From: Hydractinia symbiolongicarpus
Lineage: Eukaryota; Cnidaria; Hydrozoa; Anthoathecata; Hydractiniidae
Reading direction: 5' to 3'
NCBI RefSeq assembly: GCF_029227915.1
Contig: NC_079879.1
Location: 23,326,501-23,390,500, forward strand
DNA length: 64,000 nucleotides
A program made the translations under genes and the position numbers. Every line of letters begins with the position of its first letter. The first letter of the stretch is position 1. This document shows positions 43,394-55,740 of this stretch, one piece after another. Below the pieces are notes generated by a model, which worked only from the letters and a program-made list of their open reading frames with translations, searched no databases and was not told the DNA's origin.

Positions 43394-43548
43394 TCTCTAA
43401 TAAACGCCCCTTCATTTTATGTTTTTCTTCTTCAAGCAATTTATTTTTTTTAATTTAAGATGATATATAGGTATGTCCTATTGAGGTATATCAGAAAGTA
43501 ATTATTTAAATTACTAATTAAATAACCTCCCGGGGCGTTTATTTGAGA
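43394..43548. mobile_element. Foldback MITE with ggggcgttta arms
   Basis: tctctaataaacgcccc (43394-43410) pairs with ggggcgtttatttgaga (43532-43548), one mismatch in 17. Two further taaacgcc-type units lie just to the left (43348 and 43381), so the outer end may be near 43340. No ORF. Confidence 0.6.
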
Positions 43549-44840
43549 TTTACAGTACATTAAATGTACCTATAAAGGTAAACAGAAAAAGAACTCAGGA
43601 ATTTCGGAAAGACAACCCACTTCAAAGACGCTACCGCACGCAATACGGGTTTCACAACTGGTATTCGTTATCACTGTTTTTTGTGGCGTTTTTAATTTCG
43701 TTGAAATTTGTGATTTTTTTTAAAAATACAATAAAACATTACAAAAGGATAAACAAATATTCGCCAAGCACCGGCTACAACTTTTATACTATAAGTTAAA
43801 TGTATGTTTATTAAAACTGATAAATGATTTAAATAAGAAATGCTGGACTATCTACACAAAGATATGTACAAGATAAATTAATATTGAAATGTGTACTAAA
43901 TATATACGACTTTAATGTAATATTTAAACATAATAACCTTGCTTCCTACCAACAGAATCTGACACTTATAAGTGACTGTTACACACAACCTTTATCCCGG
44001 GTCCTGAAGTGTTGACAACAAGTGCTATTCACCATATTGAGGGTCAAAGAGCCCTGAAGATAACGTTGACTACGGCAAATAAATTATATTGAGACAATTT
44101 TTTATTATTATAAAAAGCGGTGGAGTCTATGCGTTCTTTTGGAAATAATTGCGCAGACATTCTGAGAAATGAAAAACTGTTTTTTTCTCTCCAAGCTAGA
44201 AGTAATAAACAAACACAATATATAATTTTTGGTGGTATCAGTCACGTGATTGGATTCAAATATATTAACAAAATAGCATGAAAAATCGACCAGCAGTAGA
44301 GCTTTATTTTAGCACGATTGGTTGTCATAGACAACGCGTTTTGCCTTCATAAAAGATGTGCACAGCTGATTTAAGCAGAAAAGGAAATTTGGCACGACAC
44401 ATGTTTGTTCATTATCTTCAGATAACACTTTATCTCCCATCTGCCCACTTGTTCTTGTTTTAAGTTTTGTAGCCTCGTATTGATGGTTATAAAAACAAAC
44501 TGTATTTAATTGCAATGGATAATAAAGGTATTTGCTATAGCGAAATGTGTTTTAATTTTGACGGTTCTATTAAGTCTAAAAAATGAGGCTGCCTAATTAC
44601 TTGATTTAGCGTTAGGAAAAACTTTGAACGCCTCGTTAATTCTTTACAGATAAAATTAATAATAAAAAAGAAAATGTTTACGTCGTTCAATTATTTCAAC
44701 ACCAGCTACGTCTAACCGTGAAACTTTTAATCTCTAAAAATAGACTTCCCAACTCCGACATGCCAGGCACGTGCTTTGTATTAAGTGTATACCGTGTTTT
44801 AAACATCCTTTTGGATTCTTTTTTCTTCATCCTGGAAAAC
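43549..44840. other. 3' flank of GPCR gene
   Basis: AT-rich, no supported gene; the 68-codon minus frame at 44309-44515 shows no domain. Confidence 0.3.
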
Positions 44841-44844
44841 CCTA

Positions 44845-44850
44845 TTTATT
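44845..44850 (-). terminator. Polyadenylation signal of GPCR gene
   Basis: AATAAA on the minus strand about 20 bases past the stop codon at 44870. Confidence 0.4.
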
Positions 44851-44869
44851 TGAATAACAAAAATCCATT

Positions 44870-47454
44870 TTAACAAGCACTAACAACCTCCACTAATGTC
44901 GAACTTTCACTGATGGTATCTACGTACGGTGTTCGGCTGCCATTAGAACTGCTGCTCTCAACCACAGACGCGTCAGTGCAGTTACTAGTATTGGATAACC
45001 GTGACGTTTTAAAAGAGCTTGTACGCAGTTTGGAAAAACGGACTTCCGTCGTAGACAAATGGCCATTACTTCGTACATGACCATTGCCGCTACTATAACC
45101 ATTAGCCTGTCCGTTTTCATGATTGTCATGAACAAAACTATATCGCTCAGAAGCACTTCGACTTCGTGTGACCACGGATTCTGAGAATGTTCGAATGCGT
45201 TCTCGCAAGGTACTGGTATCACATTTGAATAAAATTGCTTTAAACGAGCGTCTAAAATCCGGACTGCGTACGGCGTAGACGAAGAAATTCATCATGCTAT
45301 TGCTGTAGTGCATCATTTTGGAAAGATAAATAAGCCACATCGGGAAATCTCTACACGATGACCCACAATGCACCACTACCATGTTTACAATAAAAAACGG
45401 CATCCAGCAAAATATAAATAATCCAATAATAAACGATATTGTTTTTGCGACGTGTAATTCACGCACAATTCTACCTGGCTGGTTGGAAGCCCTAATCATG
45501 TTCATGGCTGCATAAAAAATAACACAGTAAGAGAAGATAATTATCAAAAGAGGAACAATGAACGCCATGACAAAAATGCACGTTGTGTATATAGGCAAAG
45601 GGAGAGCTACTTTGATCGCCGTAAATACAATTCCAAGAACCCATGTCACGCACATAGCTATTATAACTGGTAAACGATCTAAATTGTAGTGCGTGGTTGG
45701 AAATTTCACTGCAAACATACGTTCCACACTGATAGAGACTAAACTCAATATGGATGACGTGCCACAAAGTATGTCCAATTTGATAAAATAGCTGTACACT
45801 TTGTCACTGACAAGGTTGTTATCTAAAAGAAAAAGAAAAGAGAGTTCTGCTAAGATATTGTTCTCCTTACTTGCTTAATTGCATAAGCTTGCAAATCATA
45901 CGGTGGAACTACCCGGCCTTTTTGAATTTCTTTTGTGACGAGGGTAAGAATGAGTTTTTCGACGCGAAAGCATTTCTGATGCAACGATCGTTTATCAGAT
46001 ACACGTACAAGTGAGATGACAAGGAGGATGAATGTATGAATTTTATTGGACATTGCGCAGTTTGATTTTACACAGCCTTTACCGCTAGCCAATTGCTATA
46101 TGGATAAATATTTAGTTTGTTTTTAGTTGTATTGACAGTCAAGTAAATTTCATGATTTGCTTTTATGCTATTACTAACAAGGTTCGCAGCTAATAGCTAT
46201 TAGCTACAAGAGAAGACAAAAATGCTGCCTGACATGTATTTCACTAATTTTCTGCTGTTAACTGACGTTTTACCTAATAACACATTAAAATGGGCCTACT
46301 ATGCCTTTTATGGATATTAATAGGATAAAATGAAGCGGTGAAAACTTAAAATTATTCACCGATTTAAAAAGTAACTACGCAAATGAAAAAGTGATTAATT
46401 CTCTTCATAGCTTTATAATTTTTCTGGTAAATGCTTATGTTTTGTGCGAGGTTTTAAAATTTGTCCCTACAAGTGCTTTGCTAGTGCCCATACCTGCACG
46501 GTATAAAAGTCCGTAATCGGGAAATTAATGGCCTGCGAGCTTAACCAGGGCTCCATAAGCTCTCTTTGGATATTGGGTCAACAAAGGAGAATAAGCTCTG
46601 GAAGGGAGGTTATAATAGTCGGTGTTTGACATAGGTTACTTTAAATCTATGTTCGAAGTCCTTGCTTAAAATTAAAAAAGTGCAGTAGGAAGGTACTAGG
46701 AGAGGTACGATATAGTATAAATTCACTCGCTACTTTTTCACCCAAAGAAATTCAATATTCCGGTTGACAACCCGTTTTTTGTAAACACTCGAACATTTTC
46801 TTTCGCACCATTTTGTTCCACGTTTTTTTAATCAACAAACAACAGTCTGTGTCGTAGCTAATCAGACAAAACAAAATACATATTTTAAGCGTGCACATAA
46901 AAACTTATGTCAATATTTTGATAACATTTGGTTCACAACATTAGGAAAGTGTTTTTAAAAACACAAAACACATTCGATCGTCAAAGTACTGTTTAATTTC
47001 ATTCCTATGTTTTTGAAAAAATAAAAAAGTTGTTTGTTACTTGAACTTTGTAACTCCTACATTAAAAAACAAAACAAAATAACAGACTTAAGTTATTGAA
47101 AATCTATTTGCACTTCGTGAATGCATAATAATATTCCTTCTGTATTTTTTTGGAAAACAGTGTAGTGAAACACCTTAGTGTGCTGTAGGAATTATCCCAA
47201 TTTAAAAGATCGACATAAAAGTGCAGTGAGATTGGCTACTCACCTATTCTATAAACAATCCAAAATGGTAGCGATAAGCAGCCAACCATTAAATCTGTAA
47301 CAGCCAAGTTTACTACGAAATAATTTGTGTACGTACGAATACTTCTTGGGCCCAAAACAAACGCTGAAATGACCAAACAATTACCAAGCAATGTGAGAAT
47401 GACTACTAATGTGAGATAGAAAAGCTCTAAAATTTCTATGCTATTCTTTTCCAT
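44870..47454 (-). CDS. Class A G-protein-coupled receptor, amine-type (two exons)
   Basis: Seven-helix receptor in the plasma membrane. Exon 1 47454-47244 (donor gtgagt), exon 2 45822-44870 (acceptor tttag), phase-matched to read YRID-NNLVSDK. TM1 LTLLGNCLVISAFVL (Asn1.50 present), TM2 NLAVTDLMVGCLSLPFW (Asp2.50 present), TM3 LDILCGTSSILSLVSISVERM with Asp at the amine-binding 3.32 position and ERM where DRY is usual, TM4 AMCVTWVLGIVF (Trp4.50), TM5 FVMAFIVPLLIIIFSYCVIF (Pro5.50), TM6 SFIIGLFIFCWMPFF (CWxP), TM7 YSNSMMNFFVYAV where NPxxY would be (Pro replaced by Phe). A long Ser-rich C-terminal tail of about 120 residues offers phosphorylation sites. Ligand unknown; a biogenic-amine or melatonin/adenosine-like receptor are the options. 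A third, upstream 5' exon is possible. Confidence 0.88.
46120..46330. repeat. Dispersed repeat in GPCR intron (matches 12740-12970)
   Basis: See the first copy: tgcctga...ttcacta, gttaactgacgttttaccta and ataacacattaaaatgg are shared in order. The remaining intron (45823-47243) shows nothing else recognisable. Confidence 0.5.
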
Positions 47455-47469
47455 GTTTTATTATTGTCA

Positions 47470-48865
47470 AGTGGTATCTAAAACAAAAAAAATAAGGTAC
47501 TAAATGTACATATATAATACATGATTGCATTGGAAGTTAAAAATTCGAAAAATTGTCACCAACCAAAATAGGCTACAAAGCATGCATTTTGATAAGACTA
47601 TCGGTAAAACGATTGGCTATTTTCATTAATCAACCAACTTTTGGGATCACTTCCCTCAACACAAAAATTAAATATCTTATTCATGATTTTCTCGTTTTTT
47701 TTATCTGAAGTCAAATAATCGCGTTCATCAAAATACGACAAACTGGTTACACAAAAAACTAAAGAAAGGTAAAGAAAAAAGTAAATAAAGAATTTATGTA
47801 CATAACTGTAAACAAGAAATGTGAACTTTGTCACTTCTGTTTCGTCCAAACACAATTAACAAGAAGAGAAAAACAACAACAAAAACAATACCAAAAAGAG
47901 CGGGTGAAACAACTTCAACAAAAAAAGAAACAAAAACAACAAGAATAACTCTACGTGAATTTCTATATGTTGATGACATCAAACGTACCATTAGTAAATA
48001 GTAAACATCTTCCCGAAATTTATTCATTTATCTGATAAAATATCGATAACAAAACCATAAATAGCGACTAAAAATTATAAGTTTCCATTCTTAGCTAGCA
48101 TACAGACATACCAACCTTGTTTCCCTGCCTTTTACAAGTTTGATATTTTCAAACCTCTCTTTATCGTACTCATTAAAACTCAATTTAGGCATTTGAAGTT
48201 TTGATATAAAAACTTGTTTTTTCAATTGATACTCTACTTTTTATGTTGTATTCAGAACAAAAATATACTTTTTCTAAATCACATTTTTACAAAAAAAAAC
48301 TTTTAGTATCAAACATAAATATTTTAAATGTAAATATGAAAACTATAAAAACGTCGATAATTTTGATAAAAACAAAACAAAGAGACTGCGATAAAGTTCT
48401 TTTTTTAATTACAGAAAAACGATCGCTAAAATGTGTTTACACTTAGTACTATATCGCAGTGGTTAAGTTTAAAACTTTTGGTCGCACGATATTTTGTTTT
48501 TATGATTCGAAGGTGTTAATAAAAAATAGAGCATATGTTATTTCCAAAAAGGTGAGAGATGGGCAGGAGGAAGAGGTCATAAACAAAAGATTCAAGAATA
48601 AAAGAACGAATAATAATTTAGCCAAAGAGACTAAAAAAGATAAGAAAAAAACACGTAATTGAGAGCCTGTAGCTAATTCCAGCTTTGTAATTTTTATATA
48701 CAAAACACAGCTCAAATAATGTTACACAGTCGATTACCTTGCATGTTAAAACTTAAATTATTAAACAAACTTGTTAAAAAAATATCCCGAGAGAGTTACA
48801 ACGAAAACGGATCAAACGTATTAAACATGGCCTGTCGCAGTAGCTTCACTAATTAGCTTAGCCAG
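47470..48865. other. 5' flank of GPCR gene
   Basis: No supported gene. Frames at 47598-48027 (-) and 48243-48662 (+) are Lys/Phe-rich chance ORFs of A- and T-rich DNA. Confidence 0.3.
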
Positions 48866-48937
48866 GAGACCCAGCGTAATTTTTCCTACCACCCGGAAAT
48901 CGGAGTAGTTAAGGTGGGAAAAATTACGCTGGGTCTC
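48866..48937. mobile_element. 72-bp foldback element with perfect 21-bp arms
   Basis: gagacccagcgtaatttttcc (48866-48886) is the exact reverse complement of 48917-48937; spacer 30 bases. A miniature foldback transposon or cruciform-forming site. Next to it lies a second hairpin, gcggcca...tggccgc (48951-48969). Confidence 0.85.
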
Positions 48938-48950
48938 AAACGATATTTCT

Positions 48951-49075
48951 GCGGCCAAAGTCTGGCCGCGCTTTTTGATTGGCTAATTCTATTGTTCTCT
49001 GCTCACGTGATTAATATCGGGGAAATCCCTTTGCATCCCGAATATTCCAGCGAGTGGTTTCACTCACCCTAATAA
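48951..49075. promoter_or_regulatory. Possible promoter or enhancer cluster
   Basis: Within 120 bases: GC hairpin, ATTGG (reverse CCAAT, 48979), CACGTG E-box (49005), and gaatattcc (heat-shock-type paired half-sites, 49040). No start site or gene is adjacent in either direction within 2 kb, so this is only suggestive. Confidence 0.25.
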
Positions 49076-49079
49076 ACAT

Positions 49080-52000
49080 TAGTGTTCTACAAAGTTTTTA
49101 CCAAAGTAAGATTTGGCCAAGCTTGGTAAACAACTCACAGATAAATTAACTTGTTCTCTGAAGCGATTAGTCACATTGTTCGATTTAAACTCGGGGTTTC
49201 CGCTGAGTAATTCGTTCGCATCTAAGCTTTAGTTTGAGAGAAACTCATTTTATCAACTCGAAGAAGAAAGCTTAGTTAACTAGGCTAAGCTACAGTCCAC
49301 GAAGCTATTTTAAAATAGACTTTAATTCTTCTGATGTACTAAAATATCTTTAGCCGTCATTATTATTTACGGCGCGGAATCACCTGCATATACTTGGAAG
49401 TGTTTAACAGAAGATTAAAATCAGAGGCAGGAACACTTTAACAACAGCTGCGAAAATGCACGCAAAAATAAACGTCATGCCTAATCTCTGGATGTTATCG
49501 AGTCTCACAAGGATTATGTAAAACTATTACATGAATCCTAACGCAATAAAGTCTAAAGAGTTAGTTATTTGTGGAAATCTTGGATGTATTTTTGTAGAAA
49601 CTAGTTATTAAATACCAAAGTGTACTGCTTTATTAAATCCGAAGCAATAATATATAAATTTGAATAACAAAAATAAACAATTAATTCGCCACCTGCTGTA
49701 ATAAATAAATAGAATCGACTGACAAGAACTTTTTATTCTCATATTTAGCTTAGAAACTTAAATTACGAACGATCAAACAATTCAAGTACCAAACGTTGCC
49801 ATTTTTTCAGATATACCCAGGGTGCCGCACAACTTGATTTATATATATCTACGAAGCTGTAGACAACCTTATTTTGAATAGCTTTCGAATACAACAATGT
49901 ACATAATAGGAAAGAATTTTCCCACGTGTAAGGAACATACTAATAAGAGGTAAATATATTTACATACACTCTTCATATTACACTGGTGCAGCAATCAGGA
50001 AAAGCGCAAGAACTGCTCAGTTAGACTTTCCCGCAAAATATATTTTGATAAATGACCCTACAAGTGATTATAAAGGGTTTTCTATATTACGTTTATTCAA
50101 TTTAAACTTTTTTTAAACGTTTGTTTTATAGCGGTTAAAAGCTTACACTAAAAATCTTAGACTACTTGGTTAGATGCAACTCTCAAAATATGCAAATTGT
50201 AGCTTACATCAACGATAACATTTTTCTCAACTCTTGGAAGGCTTGAGAGCCCTGACGTGGATTCTCCCTTAAAGCAAACGTGTTAGAAAGTGCGACCGGC
50301 GCAATTTAACCGCTAGTTACGTTACCCATTTGAAAATGTGGTACTTCAACCAGGTTTTAATCAGATTTCGCGACTTTTTGCCAACTTTGTAAAATAGCCA
50401 AAAACATGCCAATTCAGATTGTCTAAATCTTTTGGCAAGTAGTCGAATATAACTTCATAACTATCATATATTTTTCTTATATCGTATTCCGATTAAGCAT
50501 TAGACTAGAGGTACACCTATTGGCATTGCAGATCGAAAGAGGGACGTGTCGTCAAATAGCCATAACTTCTGTTTCCTCAACGTTGAGATATCAAGAATGA
50601 GGTCCACATAAAGAATTTTTTTTTTTTTATCCATCAGTGCCCAACCTTGTGAACGTCGGGACAGTGGCCAGAAATCCCCGTCGAAGACGGAAGCTTTGCA
50701 ACTAAGAACTATGAATATTTTTAAAAACATAGGCTTTGGAGTTAAGGTTAAGCACATTAATTCCACACCGGATGTGAAGTGCGCCCATCTAATTGAAAAT
50801 ATTAACTTACGTACCCTTCCTTGAGTGACGCCCTCCTTTATAATAAAAGACTTGAAAAAAAATACTCTTAAAAAGAGCAAATAAAAATGCCACTTTTACT
50901 ATTTTTATTGTGTAGCTAAACAGTGTAACGTTGTATGATTCAAAAGTTTCCAAATAAATTGAAATCTCTGTTATGCTTTTGTTATTGTCTTCTGTATTTC
51001 CCGTGAATATAAATCCTTTTTAATATATTTAAAATGTTTTCAGTTCTTCAGTTAGTTGTGGCAATAATATCTTAAGTAATCAGTTTCAATTCACTTATTC
51101 ATCGCTTATATTGCCTTTCTTATTCAAGCTGTTTTAATGCGTAATATTTAACAAAGGATAACATGGTAACGTGACCTTTAAAATAACAGCACGCAAAATA
51201 AGTCTCGTCTAACACGAAATTTAATTGAACAAAGTATTGCTTAAAGTTACCCATAAACTCCAAATTTGATTTGCCAGCGTCTTAAATTGGATCGCTAGTT
51301 AGCAAAGTTAATTTAAAAAGGAAAGTCACGGATGGGCTGCTCAGATATGGTTTTTACTAACCATAGTTATCGCCTTTTATTTTTATAACTCTAAGCAATA
51401 TCAACATTTTAATCTTCTAATTCTTACCTACTTAGCAACATCATTATAACACATTGTACATCTTTGATAGCTAATCTCGTTTCATGCACTTATCAACGCT
51501 AGGTGAATTGTTATCTAAGACAAGTTAGCATTTAGTTTTATAATACAGCTTAGTTAGCACCCACAAAAAAGTATTCATGCAGTTTGATTTAGAATGTGAT
51601 GCAATTAGTCCCCAAAGAGATTGAAATAAAGAAAAGGATGTACATTTAAATTTTTGACCTTGGTAAAACTGGTTACTGCTAGAAAACACCCAAGAAAGAA
51701 AATTGAGTCACTTATAAAGCCTATATTTCGATATTTGTTCTTCTTATTTATTTCTTAAATTTGTTTTGGTTGAAACAGCAATAATAGGATGAAATCTACT
51801 ACTCATGAAAACTTGAGATGTGTTCATTGTGAACATGTCATTTTTTTATAGTAACACTGTGTTACTGCTTTAAATTGTCAATTTTTTCATGTGAATATGC
51901 ATTTTATATAATTTCCATATTTTCAACGATAAGAATTAACAGAATTAAACCAAATCTTTGCGCGAAACTATATGAATCATCAGTCCTACAGAACTTTGTC

Positions 52001-52772
52001 AACATTTTTTAACAGTACAATACATATCCACCAAGATATAAACTGACTTATACACATTAGCAGAACGCATATTTTCTATTGTTTACATTGTCCCAGGCAG
52101 CTCTTGTATTCGTTTTCTTAAATATTCATCAATATTTACTATGAAATCATTTACAATTAGTTTTATAGACTTGCAAGGTCAATTTTACGTATACTGGCAA
52201 AAGTACACGCTTTTTCTACAATAATATACTGAGAATCTCCTAAGTATATGTTCATCTTAAAATTTTGCTTGTTTCTTAATTGGAATATAAGTAAAATCCA
52301 ACGTATCCTATCATAGATGTAAAAATGGTCAATGTTTCTTCCTCCAATAAAAATATAGTTAAAACTAGTCCTGAACATGATCATAATGCAGGGTTGGACA
52401 CTTTTCTGTGTCATTTCATCTCTGAAAAAGTATATACCATAAATATAGAAGTAAAAGTATATACCATACCATAAACTCTAATGAAAAAGTTAGTAAAAGG
52501 GCTGATTAACTGTAACTTAACTATCCTATTACTAAATTATGCATGTGTTTTTGCAAGATTTGTAAATTTATTGAATGCAACCATAATTATAGGTAAAACA
52601 TAAAAAAAAAACGGGACAGTTAATTTCGACTTTCACCGCCACAAGTTGAAAACAAAAAAAACTAATGGTTTATTTGTTGTTTTCCATATAAGAGACGGTT
52701 ATTTAAACTTGTCGAAGTTCACTTGTTAATCCTAAATAGCAGACTTTAGTACTTCCCGTACTTGTCAACTGC
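49080..52772. other. Long non-coding stretch
   Basis: About 3.7 kb, AT-rich. The longest frame, 50500-50880 (-, 126 codons: GVTQGRVRKLIF, WAHFTSGVELMCLTLTPKP), has fair composition but no domain I can name; it may be a fragment of a transposon protein. Nothing else supported. Confidence 0.3.
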
Positions 52773-52786
52773 TGCTGACGTCAGCA
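52773..52786. promoter_or_regulatory. CRE/ATF-type palindrome
   Basis: tgctgacgtcagca, a perfect 14-bp palindrome holding TGACGTCA, 40 bases before the ATG of the next entry. Confidence 0.45.
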
Positions 52787-52825
52787 CGACTAAGAAACTT
52801 TTACAGTTTCGCAAATTCTGACAAA

Positions 52826-53095
52826 ATGGGCGAAAGCTTATTTAGTGAAATTTTCCAAAAGCAAAAGTTTATAAACGCGAAAATAATTTCTCGTTCAGTT
52901 CACGAAAAAAAACTCTTAGTTTCTATTTTATGCTTCGGTAATAAAAGCAAACATTTTGAGAAAGTTAATACTTGTAAAATGTTCCAAGAACATAGATGTT
53001 TTAATGTGAAGGAAAACATAAAGATCACGACGTTTTCCAAAAATTCAGGTGAACGATTGTTTTCACATTTAATAAAGATGACTTTTGATTTATAA
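52826..53095 (+). CDS. Possible short gene, 89 codons, unknown
   Basis: ATG in a good eukaryotic context (acaaaATGG), 40 bases after a perfect CRE palindrome, and aataaa at about 53147, 50 bases after the stop. The protein is Lys/Phe-rich with four Cys and no signal peptide, membrane segment or known motif. The combination of promoter-like site, start context and polyadenylation signal is what makes it worth listing; the frame itself could arise by chance in this DNA. Confidence 0.3.
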   Translation: MGESLFSEIFQKQKFINAKIISRSVHEKKLLVSILCFGNKSKHFEKVNTCKMFQEHRCFNVKENIKITTFSKNSGERLFSHLIKMTFDL

Positions 53096-53149
53096 CTAAA
53101 CATAAATGTACTCTTTGTTTAAATGTATTTTTAAAAAAAGCCTCAAAAT

Positions 53150-54648
53150 AAACTCATCTTTCTTCACGTGGATTTTGATGTGTTTAACGTGTAACATTGA
53201 AATATAACTTTGCAATTTTTGTCTTAATTAGTCTGTAATTTTAATAATGTAGCTAATATAATTGTGGTCTATACTGATGTAGTTTTTACTCTAGCCGGCT
53301 TGCCAATTAAAAAGTTAAAATAATGTCACGTAATTACGCATGTTGCAGATTTAAAATGATGCTGAGGACGTTATGAAAGAAGTTTAGGTCTTACTGTGTT
53401 GCACTTTGTATGTCACTCTTTACCACTCAATTCGCCAACAGGCAATCCATCTTAAAATTAAAACTAGATTCTATCATATCATGTTATATAAATCCCATCT
53501 TTCAGACGTTGAATCAGCTTAACCAACAACTCAACAACAACATTTTTTGAATAATAACTTTTAAACAAGAGAATAAAACCTCACAATTGAAATTCTTTAC
53601 ACGCTTATTTCTTTATTGATGTGTAATTTAAAGCTATTCTCAACATTTTAAGAAAAGGCTAATTAGGCGCAACGGCAGTAATTAGTGCTAAGCTATTGCT
53701 AACAAAAACAACAATCTCCATAATAACAGTATCTCTCCATAAAAAGTAATTAAGCTTATATTTTCTTTTTACATAGAAGAAATTTTGTCTTCTAAAACGT
53801 TGACTGTTTTATTTTGCCCTACGTAGTTCATATTTTATCATTTTTAGTCAGTGCTTGGTGTGCCTGCAAATGCATCAGCTGGCACTTTTAAATTCTCGTC
53901 AGTTATATCTGCTGCGAAGGAGTGACTGTTGTTATGACAGTCATCTAGTACCATAAAAATCCTCAGGGGTGGAGATGCTAAAATATAACAAAAAGCGCTG
54001 TAGGTATTTGGGGTAATTGTGAAGATAATTTTCGTCATGGTGAATGCTGTTTAGCATAGCACAGCTGACGAAGAACTAGATAACGCAGCAGCATTTTAGC
54101 AGTTGAAAGAATTAAAGAATGACCTCAGATTTAGGGAAAACAAAACTTCGTGTTAAGCTCCAAAAGTTAGAACTCTAAAGTTTATCAACAAATTCATGAG
54201 CAATATCAAAAATTTAATAAGCACCCAGGAGGCTCTTTTTGTAAACAGAGTTAATAAAAATACCCAGACCAATCCAACAGCGGGCTATGCCTAATTTAAT
54301 AACTGTTTTTCACAAAAGTTTTTTTTTTACATAATTAATTTCGCAAGTGTTAAACAAAAATATTTTACCTGGTAATTTAATCTTGCGAATGAGGTGCCGA
54401 TGTGCGAAATTCGCTAAAATTGTGCTTACTACAGTAATAAACTTCGCCTATGTCTTTTCAGTATAATCCACTTAGTACAGATGCAACTCTTGTATGATTG
54501 TCTTTTATAAATAAAAAAGGTTCAGATCTGAATCGGTCCTGTCTCCTGTACTGCAGATTATTATTTTAAGTTGTAAAACTACATCGGCTCAGAATATTCT
54601 TCTAACTTGTTTTTATATACTTTCGTTTTATTGTGATGCTTGCAGTCT
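53150..54648. other. Non-coding stretch
   Basis: No supported gene; a 64-codon minus frame at 53844-54038 has no recognisable domain. Confidence 0.3.
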
Positions 54649-55127
54649 CAGTCGACGCTCGTTATCCCAACTCTAAGGGGACCGAGAAAGAAGTTACAGA
54701 TAAAGGATATAGTCGATCAATCAGGTGTCGAAAGCCTTTAAAGTTCGAGATAGCGAAATACCCGTACTTGTTGACGAAAGTTTTTCCTTGTTTTTTAACC
54801 ACGTGGAAATAGTGTTTTTGGGCATTTTATGCTTTTCCGCGAGAGCTTTTTTCTTCGGCTTTATCTGAATTTTTTTTATAGCATTCAGCCAACGTTTTTA
54901 CCACGAGCTTCCATTTGCTAGTCCTTATTTAAATGAGGAGGATTTCAAAAATCCTAACTTGTCAACATTTGAAAGTCTCTTTTATGTATCAATCGAACTT
55001 TTTATAAAATCGAATGTTTTTGATCGAAAAAAAAGGAAAAAGCTCGAGATAACGTGATAAAATAAGCTGTAGTTTGAAAAAGCAAAAGTTCGAGATAACG
55101 GGTATTCGAGATATCGAGCGTCGATTG
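54649..55127. mobile_element. pogo/Tigger-type MITE, 479 bp
   Basis: Left end cagtcgacgctcgttatc, right end gatatcgagcgtcgattg: inverted repeats of about 18 bases with few mismatches. CAGTCGA...CTCG.TAT ends and a TA after the right end (55128-55129) are typical of pogo-type mariner relatives; the left TA is lost. Further ttcgagataacgggta-type repeats lie just inside both ends (54740-54770 and 55088-55115). No transposase. Confidence 0.65.
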
Positions 55128-55507
55128 TATGTATATATAATATAAATATATAGTATTAATATATAATATCAACGTACTCACCTATGGTATTTATAATTTA
55201 AAAAACATTCAGTATGGAATTTTTGTGAGTCAAAACAACAACAACAAAAAAAAGGCATTATAGCTACTTATAACACATACAGGTCGTGAATATCGTGACC
55301 ATCTATCCATTGTTTGCCATATTTCGACTTTCTGTGTGCAAAGTAATTACAAAATGTTAACAATAGATATACGTCAAAAAAAATTTTAAGGTTTAAACAA
55401 GCTCAAATATATGTGCTTCACATGTTTGAACTAATTTTCACAGCGAATAAAAATTAGACGAAATAAATCTCCACCCAATTCAATAAGTTAAAGATTTCTA
55501 CTGTCTG

Positions 55508-55740
55508 GTAGACTTGTGGTAAAGCTTTCACTTTCAATTTGGTAATTGTGGGTTTAAGCCACGGCCGAGTTACGCCGACGTTTTAAAAAAGTGTGAGTCG
55601 ATTTTGCTTTGCGTTTAACTTCTGAATTGGTAGGATTGATGTCTTTATATTAGGCTATGTGCAGTTAAGAAGTTGCTGTACTAAGGCTCGAATGTGAGAT
55701 TCACAAACGACTAAAACACATCTTGGGAGGACCCTTATTA
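55508..55740 (+). repeat. tRNA-derived SINE-like sequence
   Basis: Box A tagacttgtgg (55509-55519) and box B ggtttaagcca (55551-55561), 42 bases apart start to start. The anticodon and acceptor arms do not fold into a full tRNA. An unrelated tail of about 170 bases follows. Confidence 0.5.

Noticed and set aside
46480-46620. Possible structured RNA around cctgcacggtataaaagtccg
   Set aside because: TATAAAAG-like string but no stable fold or known RNA signature.
48243-48662. Lys-rich plus-strand ORFs
   Set aside because: Composition of A-rich DNA, no start context, no motif.
55509-55561. Functional tRNA gene on plus strand
   Set aside because: Internal boxes only; no cloverleaf by eye.
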